From the NCBI RefSeq assembly GCF_900100265.1, contig NZ_LT629696.1:3968001-4032000 (forward strand): a DNA stretch of 64,000 nt, written 5' to 3'. Numbering within the stretch: the stretch's first letter is position 1; every line of letters begins with the position of its first letter. Of this stretch, positions 1-8,527 are shown piece after piece. A model generated the notes under the pieces. It was not told where the DNA came from and made no database searches. It saw nothing but the letters and a program-made list of their open reading frames with translations. Position numbers and translations under genes: made by a program. This DNA is from Leifsonia sp. 466MF (lineage in GTDB: Bacteria; Actinomycetota; Actinomycetes; Actinomycetales; Microbacteriaceae).

Positions 1-303
1 CTCTACGGCGTGCTGTTCCTTTCGGGGCTCGGCTTCGCGCCGTCGCTGGCCGCCCTCTACGCCATGGTCTCATCCGCTCTTCCGGAGACCGCGACCCCGG
101 AGGCCTTCGGCTGGCTCAACACGGCGGGGCTCGTCGGGGGAGCGACCGGCACTGCGGTCGCGGGGGTGCTCGGGGATGCGCTCGGCCCCGGGGACCCGTT
201 CGTCGCGGCGACCGCTGCATCCGTGGTCGCCGCGCTGCTCCCGCTCTCACCCGGTCTGCGACCCGCCCGTGAGCACACGGCCGGTGATGAGCCGCGGGCC
301 TAG
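1..303 (+). CDS. MFS transporter, C-terminal fragment (5' end outside window)
   Basis: The reading frame is open from base 1 and ends at the TAG at 301-303, so only about 100 C-terminal residues are visible. They contain two hydrophobic segments with Gly/Ala-rich helices (LNTAGLVGGATGTAVAGVLG), typical of the last helices of a major facilitator superfamily transporter, and then a short charged tail. The substrate cannot be inferred. The stop overlaps the stop of the convergent AraC-type gene by 4 bases. The family is recognised from texture rather than a diagnostic motif, so confidence is moderate. Confidence 0.6.
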   Translation, partial: LYGVLFLSGLGFAPSLAALYAMVSSALPETATPEAFGWLNTAGLVGGATGTAVAGVLGDALGPGDPFVAATAASVVAALLPLSPGLRPAREHTAGDEPRA

Positions 304-1238
304 TCCTGCAGCGCCACCGCGGGATGCATTCCGTATGCCTCGCGGTAGCGGCGGGCGAAGCGGTCGAGGTCGGCGAAACCCCAGCGGCCGGCGAGGTCGG
401 CGAGGTCGGTGGTCGCCGGGTCGGAGACCTGGAGCTCGGTGTGCGCCGCCGACAGCCGCACCTGCTGCAGGTATCCCTGGGCCGTCGTCCCAGCGTGGGT
501 GCGGAACGCGGCATGAAGCTGAGCGATGGTGGCCCCGGCCGCCCCAGCGATGTCCGTCACCGTGATGGGCAGGGACGCGTAGTCCTCGATGAACCCGACC
601 GCCCGACGGTACGACTCCAGCTGCGCGGTGGGCGTCTGTGCTTGCTCCCGGGGATCAGTGCTCAGCGAGAAGCAGTTGAGGGCGGCGAGCGACAGTGTGT
701 GGAACAGGCTCGCGCGCACCAGCGGGTGCCGGAACGTGCCCGACTCCATGTACTCGGCGGCGACCGTCGCGGCCGTCATCATGTACTCCGCGTGCTTCGG
801 GCTCCGCGTCTGCGCCGAGTCGAACACGACCGGGCCCTCATGCCCCAGGGCGGTGGCCGCCACGTCGCTGAGCGTCTGCGGCGACAGGAAGATGTTGACG
901 ACGTCGCTGTCCTCGGCGAAGCAGGTGAAGTCGTGACCCGGCCGGATCAGGAAGGGCGACCGCGCGCCGAAGCCCCGCTCGCCGTCGATGTCCCAGCGGT
1001 ACACGTCGGTCTTGACGTTCACGATGACGACGTCGTCGAAGTCCCCGGACGTCTCCCATTGGCCGCCGATCGCATAGCGCGCGACAGAGAACGACGGATC
1101 GATCGCCTGATCGACGTCGAACGAGAAGTCGTTCTGCGGCAGCTGAGCGAAGGCGAACCGGCCTCCGGCTGCGGCCATCGCCGCATCCGCCTCCTCCGGA
1201 TCGGAGGTGTGGCTGTGCAGGCGCGTGAAGTCAGCCAT
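300..1238 (-). CDS. AraC-family transcriptional regulator
   Basis: This 312-residue protein has a cupin-like sensor in its N-terminal two thirds and a C-terminal AraC/XylS double helix-turn-helix at about residues 210-312. The second helix-turn-helix is clear in the stretch LADLAGRWGFADLDRFARRY, and the tail YGMHPAVALQD is where family members end. The N-terminal half resembles the AraC-binding-like domain of regulators that sense small aromatic or alcohol ligands. The ligand is unknown. It is convergent with the upstream MFS fragment (4-base overlap of stops) and is not in an obvious operon. The ATG start gives a typical family length. Confidence 0.85.
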   Translation of the reverse strand: MADFTRLHSHTSDPEEADAAMAAAGGRFAFAQLPQNDFSFDVDQAIDPSFSVARYAIGGQWETSGDFDDVVIVNVKTDVYRWDIDGERGFGARSPFLIRPGHDFTCFAEDSDVVNIFLSPQTLSDVAATALGHEGPVVFDSAQTRSPKHAEYMMTAATVAAEYMESGTFRHPLVRASLFHTLSLAALNCFSLSTDPREQAQTPTAQLESYRRAVGFIEDYASLPITVTDIAGAAGATIAQLHAAFRTHAGTTAQGYLQQVRLSAAHTELQVSDPATTDLADLAGRWGFADLDRFARRYREAYGMHPAVALQD

Positions 1239-1303
1239 CCACCAACGCTACCTCGCCCCCCTGAGGAAAGGGAGGGCGAGGGAGGCGGTTGACGCGGTGG
1301 TCG

Positions 1304-1477
1304 TTACTCGGTATGGCCGAGGACACCCACCGGGATGCCGAAGGAGAGCGCGATGCAGACGATGCCGGCGAAGAACACGAGGCCCTGCCACGCCGGCAGG
1401 GTGTCGGCGAGCCCGAGGAGGAAGATCCCTACCAGGAACAGGATGAAGCATCCGATGAACGCGAGCACGTCGCCCAT
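1304..1477 (-). CDS. small two-helix membrane protein (57 aa)
   Basis: This 57-residue protein starts MGDVLAFIGCFILFLVGIFL and consists almost entirely of two hydrophobic segments (about residues 4-25 and 32-52) with a short polar turn. It begins two bases after the stop of the ChaB-family gene, so the two are probably co-transcribed and translationally coupled. No family is recognised with confidence. Small double-helix proteins of this kind are common in stress-response operons of actinobacteria, but no role is claimed. The start is chosen for the coupling and because the hydrophobic helix follows directly. Confidence 0.7.
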   Translation of the reverse strand: MGDVLAFIGCFILFLVGIFLLGLADTLPAWQGLVFFAGIVCIALSFGIPVGVLGHTE

Positions 1478-1479
1478 TG

Positions 1480-1881
1480 CTAGCCCTTCTTTCGCTTGGC
1501 CGCCGTCTCGCGACGATTGGCGCGCTTGATCTCGTCGATCAGCTCGTCCTTCGTCATGCGCGTGCGGCCCGAGATGTCGAGGCGCTTGGCGATCTCGAGC
1601 AGGTGCGCCTTCGACGCGTTCGCGTCCACGCCCTCCTCGGTCGGTGCGTCCGTGTCGCGGCCGCCGGCCGCCTTCCGGTCGGACGGCCCGTTCTCGGCCT
1701 TGCGCTCCCAGTGGTCGCCGACCTTCTCGTACTCGTGCTTGAGTGCGGCGAAGGCGGTTCGGTGCGCCCGTTCGCCCTCGCCGTACTCCTCGACCGCCGA
1801 GTCGTGCGCCTTCGACCAGAGGGCCTGGGCGTGCTTCTCCGAACGCTCGAGGGTGGAGGGCAGCTCCTGCGATGCGGGCAT
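1480..1881 (-). CDS. ChaB-family protein with C-terminal Rho-N/SAP-like domain
   Basis: This 133-residue protein opens with a ChaB domain (residues 5-60: ELPSTLERSEKHAQALWSKA, then AFAALKHEYEKVGDHW). It ends with a short helix-extended-loop-helix motif (residues 90-125: KAHLLEIAKRLDISGRTRMT then KDELIDEIKRANRR) resembling the Rho N-terminal domain, which binds nucleic acid. ChaB was named as a regulator of the ChaA cation antiporter in E. coli, but the biochemical role of the family is not settled. The fusion to a Rho-N-like motif suggests nucleic-acid contact (inference). It is the first gene of a pair with the 57-residue membrane protein and is divergent from the alcohol dehydrogenase. Confidence 0.85.
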   Translation of the reverse strand: MPASQELPSTLERSEKHAQALWSKAHDSAVEEYGEGERAHRTAFAALKHEYEKVGDHWERKAENGPSDRKAAGGRDTDAPTEEGVDANASKAHLLEIAKRLDISGRTRMTKDELIDEIKRANRRETAAKRKKG

Positions 1882-1979
1882 GGTCCTGTGGTACTCCTTC
1901 CGCTGCCGTCGGGGCTAGTACTTCTCCACAGCTACCCCACTCCTCCGGGTTTTCAACCGGGTCCTCGGTCGGCCCCCGC

Positions 1980-1997
1980 GGCGCGTACCGTCGCGCC
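1980..1997 (+). promoter_or_regulatory. Inverted repeat flanking a -10 box of the alcohol dehydrogenase gene
   Basis: The hexamers GGCGCG (1980-1985) and CGCGCC (1992-1997) form a perfect inverted repeat around TACCGT (1986-1991), which fits a TANNNT -10 box 36 bases before the dehydrogenase start. Binding of a dimeric regulator here would block RNA polymerase directly. Both the promoter and operator roles are inferred. Confidence 0.35.
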
Positions 1998-2027
1998 AGT
2001 CTGGACACGCAACCGGGAGGAGACAAC

Positions 2028-3242
2028 ATGAAGGCGATCGTGTGGCACGGCGTCGGCGACATCAGGCTCGACGACGTACCGGACCCGACCATCCAAGAAC
2101 CCACCGACGCGATCGTGCGCATCACGACCAGCGCGATCTGCGGCACCGACCTGCACATGGTCCGCGGCACCATGTCCGGCATGAAACCCGGTACGGTGCT
2201 CGGTCACGAGGCCGTCGGCGTGGTCGAGGACGTGGGGGATGCGGTGCGCGGCTTCTCGCCCGGCGACCGCGTGATCGTCTGCTCCACCATCTCGTGCGGG
2301 GTCTGCCCGCAGTGCCGCGCCGGGAACACCGCGCAGTGCGATGTCGCCAACCCGAACGGTCCTGCGGCCGGCACCTCCTTCTTCGGCGGCCCGGAGACGA
2401 CGGGGCCGGTGAACGGGCTGCAGGCACAGTACGCGAGGGTGCCCTGGGCGCAGCACACCCTCATCCCGCTTCCTGAGGGGGTCAGCGACGAGCAGGCCAT
2501 CCTGCTCTCCGACATCTTCCCTACCGCGTGGTTCGGCGCGGAGCTCGCCGGGGTGAAGCGGGGCGACACGGTCGCCGTCTTCGGCGCAGGCATCGTCGGT
2601 CAGTTGGCGATCGCGTCGGCCTTCCGTCAGGGCGCCGGCCGGGTGTTCGCCGTCGACGGCATCCAGACGCGGCTCGCGCAGGCTCTGGAACAGAACGCAG
2701 AGGTCATCGACTTCAACTCCGAGGCACCGGTCGACGCGATCCTCGAGTTGACCCGTGGTGCGGGCGTCGATGCGGTGATCGATGCGGTCGGAGTGGATGC
2801 GCAGCGCCCGAAGAGCGGTCCGGCCGCCGAGCAGGCGCAGGAGCAGGCGGCGGAGTTCGAAGAAGCGCAGCAGGAGGTCGCCCCGGAGACGAACCCGCAG
2901 GGCGACCTCTGGGTGCCGGGCGACGCCCCGACGCTCGTCTCGCAGTGGGCGGTGGAATCGGTCGCGAAGGCGGGGCGGATCGGCATCATCGGCGTCTACT
3001 CGCCGCAGCTGACGCACTACCCGATCGGCGCCGCGATGAACAAGAACCTCACGGTGCGGATGGGCAACTGCAACCACCGCGCGGTCACCCCGCCGCTCAT
3101 CGACCTCGTCGCGGCCGGCCTGTTCGACCCGACGCGGTTCATCACGCAGGAGGTCGGCGTGGTGGATGCGCTGCAGGCCTACGAGAGCTTCGACCGCCGC
3201 GAGGAGGGCTGGCTGAAGACGGTGCTCGAGCCGACGGTGTGA
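2028..3242 (+). CDS. Zinc-dependent alcohol dehydrogenase (formaldehyde-dehydrogenase-like)
   Basis: This 404-residue medium-chain dehydrogenase has the catalytic-zinc region around C38 (SAICGTDLHMVRG) and GHE at 59-61 (H60, E61). The structural-zinc cysteines are C90, C93, C96 and C104 (CGVCPQCRAGNTAQC). The NAD(P)-binding glycine motif is GAGIVGQ near residue 190. An acidic, Gln-rich insertion near residues 265-300 (EQAQEQAAEFEEAQQEV) is typical of the long MDR members annotated as glutathione-independent formaldehyde or threonine-type dehydrogenases. The ATG at 2028 follows GGGAGGAG at good spacing. The real substrate is unknown; formaldehyde or another small alcohol/aldehyde is the best guess. 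It stands alone, divergent from ChaB. Confidence 0.85.
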   Translation: MKAIVWHGVGDIRLDDVPDPTIQEPTDAIVRITTSAICGTDLHMVRGTMSGMKPGTVLGHEAVGVVEDVGDAVRGFSPGDRVIVCSTISCGVCPQCRAGNTAQCDVANPNGPAAGTSFFGGPETTGPVNGLQAQYARVPWAQHTLIPLPEGVSDEQAILLSDIFPTAWFGAELAGVKRGDTVAVFGAGIVGQLAIASAFRQGAGRVFAVDGIQTRLAQALEQNAEVIDFNSEAPVDAILELTRGAGVDAVIDAVGVDAQRPKSGPAAEQAQEQAAEFEEAQQEVAPETNPQGDLWVPGDAPTLVSQWAVESVAKAGRIGIIGVYSPQLTHYPIGAAMNKNLTVRMGNCNHRAVTPPLIDLVAAGLFDPTRFITQEVGVVDALQAYESFDRREEGWLKTVLEPTV

Positions 3243-3279
3243 GGCCGGGCCGTCGGCGCACGGCCCGAGGCGGCGCGGG

Positions 3280-3294
3280 TAGCGTGGTGAGGTG
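3280..3294 (+). promoter_or_regulatory. -10 box directly before a leaderless GTG start
   Basis: TAGCGT at 3280-3285 is followed by exactly six bases and then the GTG start at 3292. Transcription would start at or next to the start codon, so the hydrolase mRNA is probably leaderless. No Shine-Dalgarno sequence precedes the GTG. Confidence 0.55.
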
Positions 3295-4065
3295 ACCGAC
3301 GACCTGACGCCTCCGCTCCCGCCCCGCGCCGTCGTCACGGTCGACACCGGTCCGCAGCGCCCGGCCCCGCAGCACGCGGAGCCGACGGCTCCCGTCTTCG
3401 TGCTCGTGCACGGCATCGGGGTCAGTTCGCGCTATTTCGAGCGGCTGGTGCCGGCGCTCGCCGAGGAGGGGCGTGTCGTCGCCCTCGACCTGCCCGGGTT
3501 CGGCAAGGCGAAGCCGTTCCGTCCGGGACGCGGGCTCTCCATCGCGGAGTTCGCGGACTCCGTCGCCGCCCTCCTCGACGACGCCGGCATCACCGACGCC
3601 GTCGTGGTCGGCCACTCGATGGGTACCCAGATCGCGGTGTGCCTGGCAGCCCGACGGCCGGACCTCGTGCGCGGCCTCGCGCTGCTCGGCCCGGTCATGG
3701 CACCGCAGGATCGCAACGCGGTGAAGGCCGGCGTCCTGCTCGGAATCGACACCCTGCGGGAGGACACCCGCGGCAACCGCCTCGTCATCGGCGATTACCT
3801 GCACTGCGGACCGGCCTGGTATCTCGCTACGCTGCCCGCCATGCTGGAATTCCGCACCGAAGAGGAGCTGGAGCACACGACCGTACCCGTCGTCGTCGTC
3901 CGCGGCGCCCGCGACCCGATCGCTCGCGACGAGTGGGTCGCCGAGCTGGCGAAGCGGTCCGGCGGCACGGCCGCGCGCGTCCCCTCCGTCGCCCACCTGG
4001 TCATGCACGGCGCGCCCTGGCGTACGGCCGCCCTGATCTCGCAGCTGGTGCGGGTGCCGGGATGA
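3292..4065 (+). CDS. Alpha/beta hydrolase
   Basis: This 257-residue alpha/beta-hydrolase has the oxyanion-side motif VLVHGIG (37-43) and the nucleophile elbow GHSMG with S109. A likely catalytic aspartate lies in VVRGARDPI (about 208) and the histidine in VAHLVMHG (about 235). The first 30 residues are a Pro-rich unstructured extension. Substrate class (ester, lactone or epoxide) cannot be told from the sequence. The stop overlaps the next hydrolase start as ATGA, so the two hydrolases are translationally coupled. The GTG start is probably leaderless. Confidence 0.85.
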   Translation: MTDDLTPPLPPRAVVTVDTGPQRPAPQHAEPTAPVFVLVHGIGVSSRYFERLVPALAEEGRVVALDLPGFGKAKPFRPGRGLSIAEFADSVAALLDDAGITDAVVVGHSMGTQIAVCLAARRPDLVRGLALLGPVMAPQDRNAVKAGVLLGIDTLREDTRGNRLVIGDYLHCGPAWYLATLPAMLEFRTEEELEHTTVPVVVVRGARDPIARDEWVAELAKRSGGTAARVPSVAHLVMHGAPWRTAALISQLVRVPG

Positions 4066-4772
4066 GGCGCACCGTTCTGCGCCGTGCCGGCGTGCTCGCG
4101 CTCGACTGGCTGTACGCCGGCCGTCACCAGCTGCGCGCCGCGTTCGACCGCAGCAACCCGGACGCGCTCGTGGCCGACGAGGGCTCGCGCTCGCCCGTCG
4201 TGCTCATCCCCGGCATCTTCGAGACGTGGCGCTTCCTCCGCCCGCTCGCCCAGCACATCCACGCGTCCGGCCACCCCGTGCACGTCGTCACCGCGCTCGA
4301 GGACAACCGGATGTCCGTACCGGAGGCCGCCGCGCTCGTGCAGCGTCACCTCGACGAGCAGGACCTCACGGATGTCGTCATCGTCGCGCACAGCAAGGGC
4401 GGCCTGATCGCCAAATACCTGATGGGGATGCCGGACTCGGGTCCGCGCATCCGCACCACCGTCGCCGTGGCCACGCCGTTCGGCGGGTCGTCGCTCGCCC
4501 GATTCATCCCGATCTCGAGCGTCCGCGCACTGATGCCGTCGTCTCCCGGACTCGTCCGGCTCGCGCTCAACCGCGCGGTGAACGCCCAGATCATCTCCGT
4601 CTGGGGATGGTTCGACCCGCACGTCCCCGCCGGAAGCAGGCTCGAGGGCGCCCGCAACATCGAGCTGGACGTCGGCGGACACTTCCGCATCCTCGCCCGG
4701 CCCGAGCTGCTCGCCATCGTCGACGAGGTGCTGTCCCCGACTGCCGTCGCCGACGACCGAGCCGCCGACTGA
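4062..4772 (+). CDS. Alpha/beta hydrolase, lipase-like
   Basis: This 236-residue protein starts at an ATG overlapping the previous stop by four bases. It has the lipase-type opening VVLIPGIFETWRFLRPLA (46-63) and a nucleophile elbow AHSKGG with S111. A histidine follows near residue 206 (VGGHFRI). The HSKGG variant is seen in triacylglycerol-lipase and PGAP1-like families. The N-terminal LDWLYAGRHQLRAAF helix is amphipathic but not a convincing signal peptide. It likely works with the upstream hydrolase on lipid or ester substrates (inference from coupling). Confidence 0.8.
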   Translation: MRRTVLRRAGVLALDWLYAGRHQLRAAFDRSNPDALVADEGSRSPVVLIPGIFETWRFLRPLAQHIHASGHPVHVVTALEDNRMSVPEAAALVQRHLDEQDLTDVVIVAHSKGGLIAKYLMGMPDSGPRIRTTVAVATPFGGSSLARFIPISSVRALMPSSPGLVRLALNRAVNAQIISVWGWFDPHVPAGSRLEGARNIELDVGGHFRILARPELLAIVDEVLSPTAVADDRAAD

Positions 4773-4863
4773 CCCCGGATCGAGCGCCGCGCCGCGCCCG
4801 ATTCCCCCTGTCGCGCGCGGCGGCACCGGCGCTACCCTGGCGCCCAGAAAGCGGGGAGGGATC

Positions 4864-5238
4864 ATGCTGAGCCACCGACGGATGCAACGTCTGAGCGCGG
4901 TGGCCGCCGCGGTCCTGCTGCTCGCCGGGTGCGCCGGCACGCCGAGCGGGCAAGCGGTCGTGGGTCGGTGGGGCTCCACCTCGGCAGGGCAGCCGAACCT
5001 CGACATCGAGAACGACGGCACCTTCTCCGGCTCCGACGGCTGCAACACGCTCTCGGGCAAGGGCCAGATCGACGGCGACGAGATCACCTTCGGCCCGATC
5101 GCATCCACCCTCATGGCCTGCGCGGACGTGGACACCTGGCTCGGCAAGGCCGCGACGGGCAACGTCTCCGGCGACACGATGACCGTCCTCGACGACGGCG
5201 GCTCCACGATCGGAACGCTGAAGCGATCCGGCTCCTGA
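4864..5238 (+). CDS. META-domain lipoprotein (HslJ-like)
   Basis: This 124-residue protein has a lipoprotein signal peptide with lipobox LLAGC (acylated C22) and a META/HslJ-type domain of about 100 residues. The family signature is visible as GTFSGSDGCNTLSGKGQI and later IASTLMAC. META domains occur in secreted or surface-attached proteins linked to heat shock and cell-envelope stress; the molecular function is unknown. It is a stand-alone gene with a GGGAGGGATC ribosome binding site. Confidence 0.8.
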   Translation: MLSHRRMQRLSAVAAAVLLLAGCAGTPSGQAVVGRWGSTSAGQPNLDIENDGTFSGSDGCNTLSGKGQIDGDEITFGPIASTLMACADVDTWLGKAATGNVSGDTMTVLDDGGSTIGTLKRSGS

Positions 5239-5244
5239 GCCCGT

Positions 5245-5260
5245 CCGGCGGGGCCGCCGG
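5245..5260 (+). terminator. Possible hairpin terminator after the META lipoprotein gene
   Basis: CCGGCGG (5245-5251) and CCGCCGG (5254-5260) form a tight GC-rich inverted repeat just downstream of the stop. There is no T-run, as is common for actinobacterial terminators. The evidence is only the symmetry and position. Confidence 0.3.
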
Positions 5261-5417
5261 CTGATCCGGAAAAGCCGCGAGAACTGTCTATCGCCGCGAA
5301 TCACGCCCTCGTTACGGTGACGCTGTTCGGCGCGGTCACGGATCGGCCGGCCGGACGACGTACAAGCGAACGTCCACTGCGCGAGCCGGTGCCCGCGCCG
5401 TCCGAGGAGTGAAGCGA

Positions 5418-6851
5418 ATGACCATCTCAGAGTCGAAGGAGCGGGCGAAGGCGTCGCAGTCGCCCTCCACCGCCTACACCGGCACCAGCGACCGGACCCA
5501 GCTCAACCCGATCTTCGCCCGGCCGGGCGAGAGTACCGATCTGCCGGTGGACCGCATCCCCGACAACGAGTCGCTGCCCGAGACCGCGTACCAGATCGTC
5601 CACGACGAGTCGATGCTCGACGGCAACGCCCGCCTCAACCTGGCCACCTTCGTGGGTACCTGGATGGACGATCACGCCGCGCGGCTGTACGCCGAGTCCG
5701 CCGACAAGAACATGATCGACAAGGACGAGTACCCGCAGACCGCGGCGATCGAGACCCGCTGCTGGAAGATGATCGCGGGACTCTGGAACGCGCCGGACCC
5801 GGAGAAGGCGATCGGCACCTCCACCATCGGCTCGTCGGAGGCGTGCATGCTGGGCGGCCTCGCGCTGAAGCGCCGCTGGCAGCAGGCGAGAAGGGCCGAG
5901 GGCAAGTCGACCGAGAAGCCGAACCTGGTGCTCTCCAGCGCCGTTCAGGTCTGCTGGGAGAAGTTCTGCAACTACTGGGACGTCGAAGCCCGGTACGTGC
6001 CGATCAGCCTCGACCACAAGGTCCTCGACGGCTACGAGCTCGAGAAGTACGTCGACGAGAACACCATCGGCGTCGTCGCCATCATGGGCGTCACCTACAC
6101 CGGGATGTACGAGCCGGTCGCGCAGATCTCCGAGGCCCTGGACCGCATCCAGGCGGACACCGGGCTCGACATCAAGATCCACGTCGACGGCGCCTCGGGC
6201 GGGATGATCGCGCCCTTCCTGCAGCCGCAGCTGGAGTGGGACTTCCGCGTCGATCGGGTCGTCTCCATCAGCACGTCCGCCCACAAGTACGGCCTGGTCT
6301 ACCCGGGGCTCGGGTGGGTGGTCTGGCGCACGGTGGAGGACCTCCCCTCCGACCTGGTGTTCGACGTCACCTACCTCGGCGGGCACATGCCGACGTTCGC
6401 GCTGAACTTCTCTCGCCCGGGCGCGCAGGTGCTGCTGCAGTACTACCTCTTCCTGCGGCTCGGGTTCGACGGCTACTACCGCGTGCAGAAGGCGTCGCAG
6501 GATGTCGCGCTCTACCTCTCGGGGGAGATCGCGAAGATGCCCGCCTTCGAATTGTGGAACGACGGTTCCGACATCCCCGTCTTCGCCTGGCAGCTGAAGA
6601 AGGGGCACACCGAGAACTGGAACCTGTACCACCTGTCGGAGCGCCTGCGACTGAAGGGATGGCTCATCCCCGCCTACCCGATGCCCGACGACATCAGCGA
6701 CCTCACCGTGCAGCGCATCGTCGTGCGCAACGGGCTGAGCCGCAACCTGGCGGAGTCGCTGATCGGCGACATCCAAGAGGCCGTCGCGTACCTCGACCAG
6801 CTCGAGGGGCCGATGCCGCTGGAAGGCCAGACGGCCTCCTTCACCCACTGA
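5418..6851 (+). CDS. gadB: Glutamate decarboxylase
   Basis: This 477-residue PLP enzyme converts glutamate to GABA plus CO2 and consumes a proton in the cytoplasm. Visible signatures are TIGSSEACMLGG (137-148), the cofactor-binding HVDGASGG around D257, and the Schiff-base lysine K290 in STSAHKYGL. The length matches bacterial GadB. The ATG at 5418 is preferred over the GTG at 5409 because GAGGAG (5404-5409) lies eight bases before the ATG and overlaps the GTG. The antiporter gene follows 58 bases later, so the two form a glutamate-dependent acid-resistance module. Confidence 0.95.
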   Translation: MTISESKERAKASQSPSTAYTGTSDRTQLNPIFARPGESTDLPVDRIPDNESLPETAYQIVHDESMLDGNARLNLATFVGTWMDDHAARLYAESADKNMIDKDEYPQTAAIETRCWKMIAGLWNAPDPEKAIGTSTIGSSEACMLGGLALKRRWQQARRAEGKSTEKPNLVLSSAVQVCWEKFCNYWDVEARYVPISLDHKVLDGYELEKYVDENTIGVVAIMGVTYTGMYEPVAQISEALDRIQADTGLDIKIHVDGASGGMIAPFLQPQLEWDFRVDRVVSISTSAHKYGLVYPGLGWVVWRTVEDLPSDLVFDVTYLGGHMPTFALNFSRPGAQVLLQYYLFLRLGFDGYYRVQKASQDVALYLSGEIAKMPAFELWNDGSDIPVFAWQLKKGHTENWNLYHLSERLRLKGWLIPAYPMPDDISDLTVQRIVVRNGLSRNLAESLIGDIQEAVAYLDQLEGPMPLEGQTASFTH

Positions 6852-6909
6852 TCGCCGGAACGCGATCGAGACCCCGGCGCAGCGCGCCTCACACGAGCGG
6901 GAGAAGACC

Positions 6910-8523
6910 ATGACCGCAACGAGCGAGCCGAACAAGTCCGCGACGGACTACACGCGGGCGGACGGCACACCGGCGCCCGGACCCGACCACGTCAAACCGC
7001 ATCCCTTCGGCTCCGTGCCGCACAAGCCGGCGATCGGGTCGCCGGGCACGACGGCGCGCACGTTCATGAGCATCACCCAGCTGGCGATGCTCACCGTCGT
7101 CGCCGTCGCGTCCCTGCGCAGCCTCCCCGCCATGGCCGGATACGGACTGGGCTCGGTGACGCTGTTCATCATCCCGGCGATCTTCTTCCTGATCCCGGTG
7201 GCGCTCGTCGCCGCCGAGCTCGCCACGGGCTGGAAGGGCGGCGTCTTCACCTGGGTGCGCTTGGCGTTCGGCGAACGCTGGGGCTTCCAGGCGATCTGGC
7301 TCCAGTGGGTGCAGAACGTCGTCTGGTACCCGACGCAGATCGCGTTCATCGCGGCGTCGCTGGCGTTCGTGTTCCTCGACCCGAACCTGGCGAACTCCGG
7401 CCTCTACACGGCGATCGTGATCCTCGTCATCTACTGGTTCTCGACGTTCATCACCCTGCGCGGCGGCAACCTGTTCGCGAAGGTCGGGTCGTGGTCGGGA
7501 CTCGCCGGCACGATCTTCCCGGGCGTCCTGCTGATCGTGTTCGGCGCGATCTGGCTCGGGACGGGACAGCCCAGTGAGACGCCGCTGGAGGCGTCGGCGA
7601 TCATCCCGCCGTTCACCGGCATCGCCTCCATCGTGCTGATCGTCTCGAACGTGCTGGCGTACGCCGGCATGGAGGTCAACGCCGTCCACGCGAACGACCT
7701 CAAGAGCCCGGGCAAGGGCTACCCGAAGACGGTGCTCATCGCGTCGATCCTCATCCTCGGGATCTTCATCTTCCCGACGATCGCGATCGCGGTGGCTGTT
7801 CCGTCGTCCGAGCTCGGGCTCACCACCGGCATCAACCTCGCGTTCCAGACCTACTTCGACACGTGGGGGATGTCGTGGGCGACCCCGCTCATCTCCCTGC
7901 TGATCGCGCTCGGCGCGTTCGCCTCCGTTGTCACCTGGATCGCCGGGCCGTCGCGCGGTCTGCTCGCGGCGGCGCGCTCGGGCTACCTGCCCACGTTCTT
8001 GCAGCGGCGGAACAAGGCGGGCGTGCAGGTCGGCATCCTGAACGTGCAGGGCATCGTGGTCACGCTGCTCGCGGCGTTGTTCATCTTCGTGCCGAACATC
8101 AACACCGCGTTCATCCTGCTGGTGGACATGGCCGCGGCGCTCTACCTGATCATGTACATGATGATGTTCGCGGCCGCGATGCGGCTCCGCCGCACCCACC
8201 CGGACGTCACACGCAGCTACCGCACGCCGGCGATGGGGCTGATCGCGACGATCGGCTTCCTCGCCTGCCTGGCCGCGTTCGCGCTCGGGTTCGTGCCGCC
8301 GGAGGGCTTCGCGGCGGGCGCGCCGGGATGGGCGTACCCGGCGCTCGTCGCGGTGATCGTCATCCTGCTGGGCGTCCCTCCGCTGATCTTCTACGCGGCG
8401 CGGCGTCCCGGCTGGGACCAGCGCACCGCGGCGGAGAAGGCGACCTTCGACGACGTCCTCGTGAACCCGCCCGCCGACTCCTCGTCGTCCTCGTCCCCGC
8501 CCTCTCCGCCTCGAGGCCCGTGA
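6910..8523 (+). CDS. gadC: APC-family glutamate/GABA antiporter
   Basis: This 537-residue APC superfamily transporter has about 12 transmembrane segments, a 50-residue cytoplasmic N-terminus and a Ser/Pro-rich tail (SSSSSPPSPPRGP). The first helix region (SITQLAMLTVVAVASLRSLP) and the segment LVAAELATGWKGGVFTWVRL resemble the glutamate:GABA antiporter group. Placement right behind glutamate decarboxylase supports exchange of external glutamate for internal GABA. The E. coli GadC C-plug is not obvious here; the shorter tail could be a different pH gate (inference). It ends four bases before the convergent SDR gene. Confidence 0.85.
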   Translation: MTATSEPNKSATDYTRADGTPAPGPDHVKPHPFGSVPHKPAIGSPGTTARTFMSITQLAMLTVVAVASLRSLPAMAGYGLGSVTLFIIPAIFFLIPVALVAAELATGWKGGVFTWVRLAFGERWGFQAIWLQWVQNVVWYPTQIAFIAASLAFVFLDPNLANSGLYTAIVILVIYWFSTFITLRGGNLFAKVGSWSGLAGTIFPGVLLIVFGAIWLGTGQPSETPLEASAIIPPFTGIASIVLIVSNVLAYAGMEVNAVHANDLKSPGKGYPKTVLIASILILGIFIFPTIAIAVAVPSSELGLTTGINLAFQTYFDTWGMSWATPLISLLIALGAFASVVTWIAGPSRGLLAAARSGYLPTFLQRRNKAGVQVGILNVQGIVVTLLAALFIFVPNINTAFILLVDMAAALYLIMYMMMFAAAMRLRRTHPDVTRSYRTPAMGLIATIGFLACLAAFALGFVPPEGFAAGAPGWAYPALVAVIVILLGVPPLIFYAARRPGWDQRTAAEKATFDDVLVNPPADSSSSSSPPSPPRGP

Positions 8524-8527
8524 GAGG

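Noticed and set aside
5409..5417. GTG at 5409 as the gadB start
   Set aside because: It lies inside the GAGGAG ribosome binding site that serves the ATG at 5418.
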